A stretch of 64,000 nt of DNA from Ascochyta rabiei (taxonomy: Eukaryota; Ascomycota; Dothideomycetes; Pleosporales; Didymellaceae). The notes beneath the pieces were generated by a model that had not been told where the DNA came from, ran no database searches, and was given only the letters and a program-made list of their open reading frames with translations. Of this stretch, positions 63,014-64,000 are shown piece by piece. How positions within the stretch are numbered: the stretch's first letter is position 1; each line of letters opens with the position of its first letter. Made by a program: the position numbers and the translations under genes. The DNA is taken from positions 744,001 through 808,000 of the forward strand of contig NC_082407.1 in the NCBI RefSeq assembly GCF_004011695.2, written 5' to 3'.

Positions 63014-64000
63014 ATGGAAAACAGTAGAGCCAGCGGCACCTATGCCACCCGCGTCTCGAGCCCCCCCACAGCCCAACAGCGCTACCACGCCTTTCCGCAG
63101 AAGCGCAATTCCTATCGTCGCCCAGCAGACGCCCGTCCCCAGCCCAAGGACCCCGACATGCCCACCCTCGTCCCCACCCTCATCCCCAGCAACACGGCCC
63201 GGCCAGTCGCCCCACCGGCTTCCAATGGCGCTGCTCGACCTGCTTCTCACAGGTGCCGGCAAAGTCAACCAATCCCACCAGCAACAGCTGCCATGGCCGA
63301 ACCATTGCCTGCCGCGCCAGAAGTGCCTCGAGCACCACCCACGTCTTACAAGGACCCGTACGCGCGCACGTCAAGCACCAAAGGCCCTCCTCGCTCATCG
63401 CGCGACCCCACCATCCAGCTCAATACGAGCAGACAGCAACCGACCATCCAGACGGCTGCTGGCAGACTCTACGAGCTGCGCTCGCCGCCCTACGCCCCGA
63501 TCGAGCCGCTCTCAGGCTCCCTTGAACGGCGCAACTCGCAGCGCAAGCCCTCTGTGCCAGATCGATCGCCGCTTCAGAAGCTCGAGGGCAAGCTCGATGA
63601 CATTAGCAAAGAAGAGCGCCGCGCGCGCATGCTCGAGGCAGAGCTGGCAGCCCAAGAACGCGTCGAGTCCGAGATGCGGGCTCGCCGCGCACGTGAGGCT
63701 GCTGAGAAGGAGAGACGCATCGTATCGCAACCTGTGCCCAAATACGAATTGACCCCCGACAACACCCAGCACACGGGAAACAACAAGCGTCGTGTCTCAG
63801 CGCCGCTCCAAAGCAACCCTAGATCACCCGACACTACGGACTTGGACTCGGAAGATGGCTATGTCTATGATCTGACCGAGCCATGGAATCCATCTGCAGC
63901 GCAAGCTGTCGCAGTACCAGCCCCTCACCGCATACCATCACAGAAGCAGCCACGCCTCACCTCTATACAGAAGGTCCCTCACACCGATACTGCCATTGTA
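63014..64000 (+). CDS. unknown proline-rich/coiled-coil protein (5' part, cut by window end)
   Basis: The frame from ATG 63014 is open without a stop to the window end (329 codons), so the gene continues outside. The N-terminal 200 residues are rich in Pro, Arg, Ser and Thr with several Arg-x-x-Ser sites (KRNSYRRPADARPQP, RRNSQRKPSVPDRSP). A short, strongly charged coiled coil follows (KLEGKLDDISKEERRARML, EAELAAQERVESEMRARRA). Then comes a Ser/Pro segment and an acidic patch DLDSEDGYVYDLTEPWNP. No signal peptide or known domain seen. Composition suggests a disordered regulatory or scaffold protein. The strong open frame in GC-balanced DNA, and codon use like its neighbours, support a real gene; introns upstream of the ATG cannot be excluded. 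Confidence 0.78.
   Translation, partial: MENSRASGTYATRVSSPPTAQQRYHAFPQKRNSYRRPADARPQPKDPDMPTLVPTLIPSNTARPVAPPASNGAARPASHRCRQSQPIPPATAAMAEPLPAAPEVPRAPPTSYKDPYARTSSTKGPPRSSRDPTIQLNTSRQQPTIQTAAGRLYELRSPPYAPIEPLSGSLERRNSQRKPSVPDRSPLQKLEGKLDDISKEERRARMLEAELAAQERVESEMRARRAREAAEKERRIVSQPVPKYELTPDNTQHTGNNKRRVSAPLQSNPRSPDTTDLDSEDGYVYDLTEPWNPSAAQAVAVPAPHRIPSQKQPRLTSIQKVPHTDTAIV

Overview
This window is fungal nuclear DNA, almost certainly from a filamentous ascomycete (Pezizomycotina, probably a Dothideomycete). The evidence is 45-150 bp GT-AG introns, often with a recognisable CTAAC/CTGAC branch site, orthologues of ascomycete genes (LRG1-type RhoGAP, KEX2, RTC4, SEC20, GaaD-type aldo-keto reductase, Git3-type receptor, Zn2Cys6 regulator), a secreted tyrosinase, and a repeat block with one-directional C-to-T/G-to-A changes typical of repeat-induced point mutation (RIP). 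I read 26 genes (25 intact or window-truncated, one apparently broken) and resolved their exons by hand. Two are cut by the window ends.

Left part (1-11 kb) looks accessory: the 3' end of a LanC-like gene, a secreted tyrosinase (7 exons), a trans-aconitate-methyltransferase-like enzyme with a mitochondrial-type leader, a small EthD-family protein, a small secreted Cys-rich protein whose last exon does not join in frame, and a Git3-like seven-helix receptor carrying ten exact-length 27-bp repeats in its third cytoplasmic loop. The middle-left part (12-21 kb) holds RPB4, a very repeat-rich promoter, a three-LIM RhoGAP (LRG1 type) and a Rieske-oxygenase-like protein that has lost all four Rieske cluster ligands.

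From 21 to 33 kb genes are sparse: a GaaD-like L-glyceraldehyde reductase, an AT-rich transposon-like relic (25.8-26.5 kb), an AlkB-type dioxygenase, a Zn2Cys6 transcription factor and a small unknown gene. From 33 to 61 kb it is a conserved housekeeping region: GRX3/4-type glutaredoxin and RPF2 (divergent), MMS19 and MTD1 (divergent), an unknown 223-aa protein, a secreted/anchored alpha/beta-hydrolase peptidase, a glycine-rich RRM protein, an unknown 613-aa protein, inorganic pyrophosphatase, mL53 and SEC20 (divergent), a RIP-affected tandem repeat, RTC4 and RCL1 (divergent), and KEX2. The last kilobase opens a proline-rich/coiled-coil unknown gene that runs off the window.

Functional links: GRX3/4 and MMS19 both serve cytosolic/nuclear Fe-S protein maturation; RPF2 and RCL1 both act in ribosome assembly; KEX2 and SEC20 act in the secretory pathway. 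No complete novel system is proven. The strongest leads are the Rieske-less oxygenase, the repeat-expanded receptor loop, the damaged Cys-rich secreted peptide near LanC-like and tyrosinase genes, and a RIP gradient that stops at the RTC4 gene.
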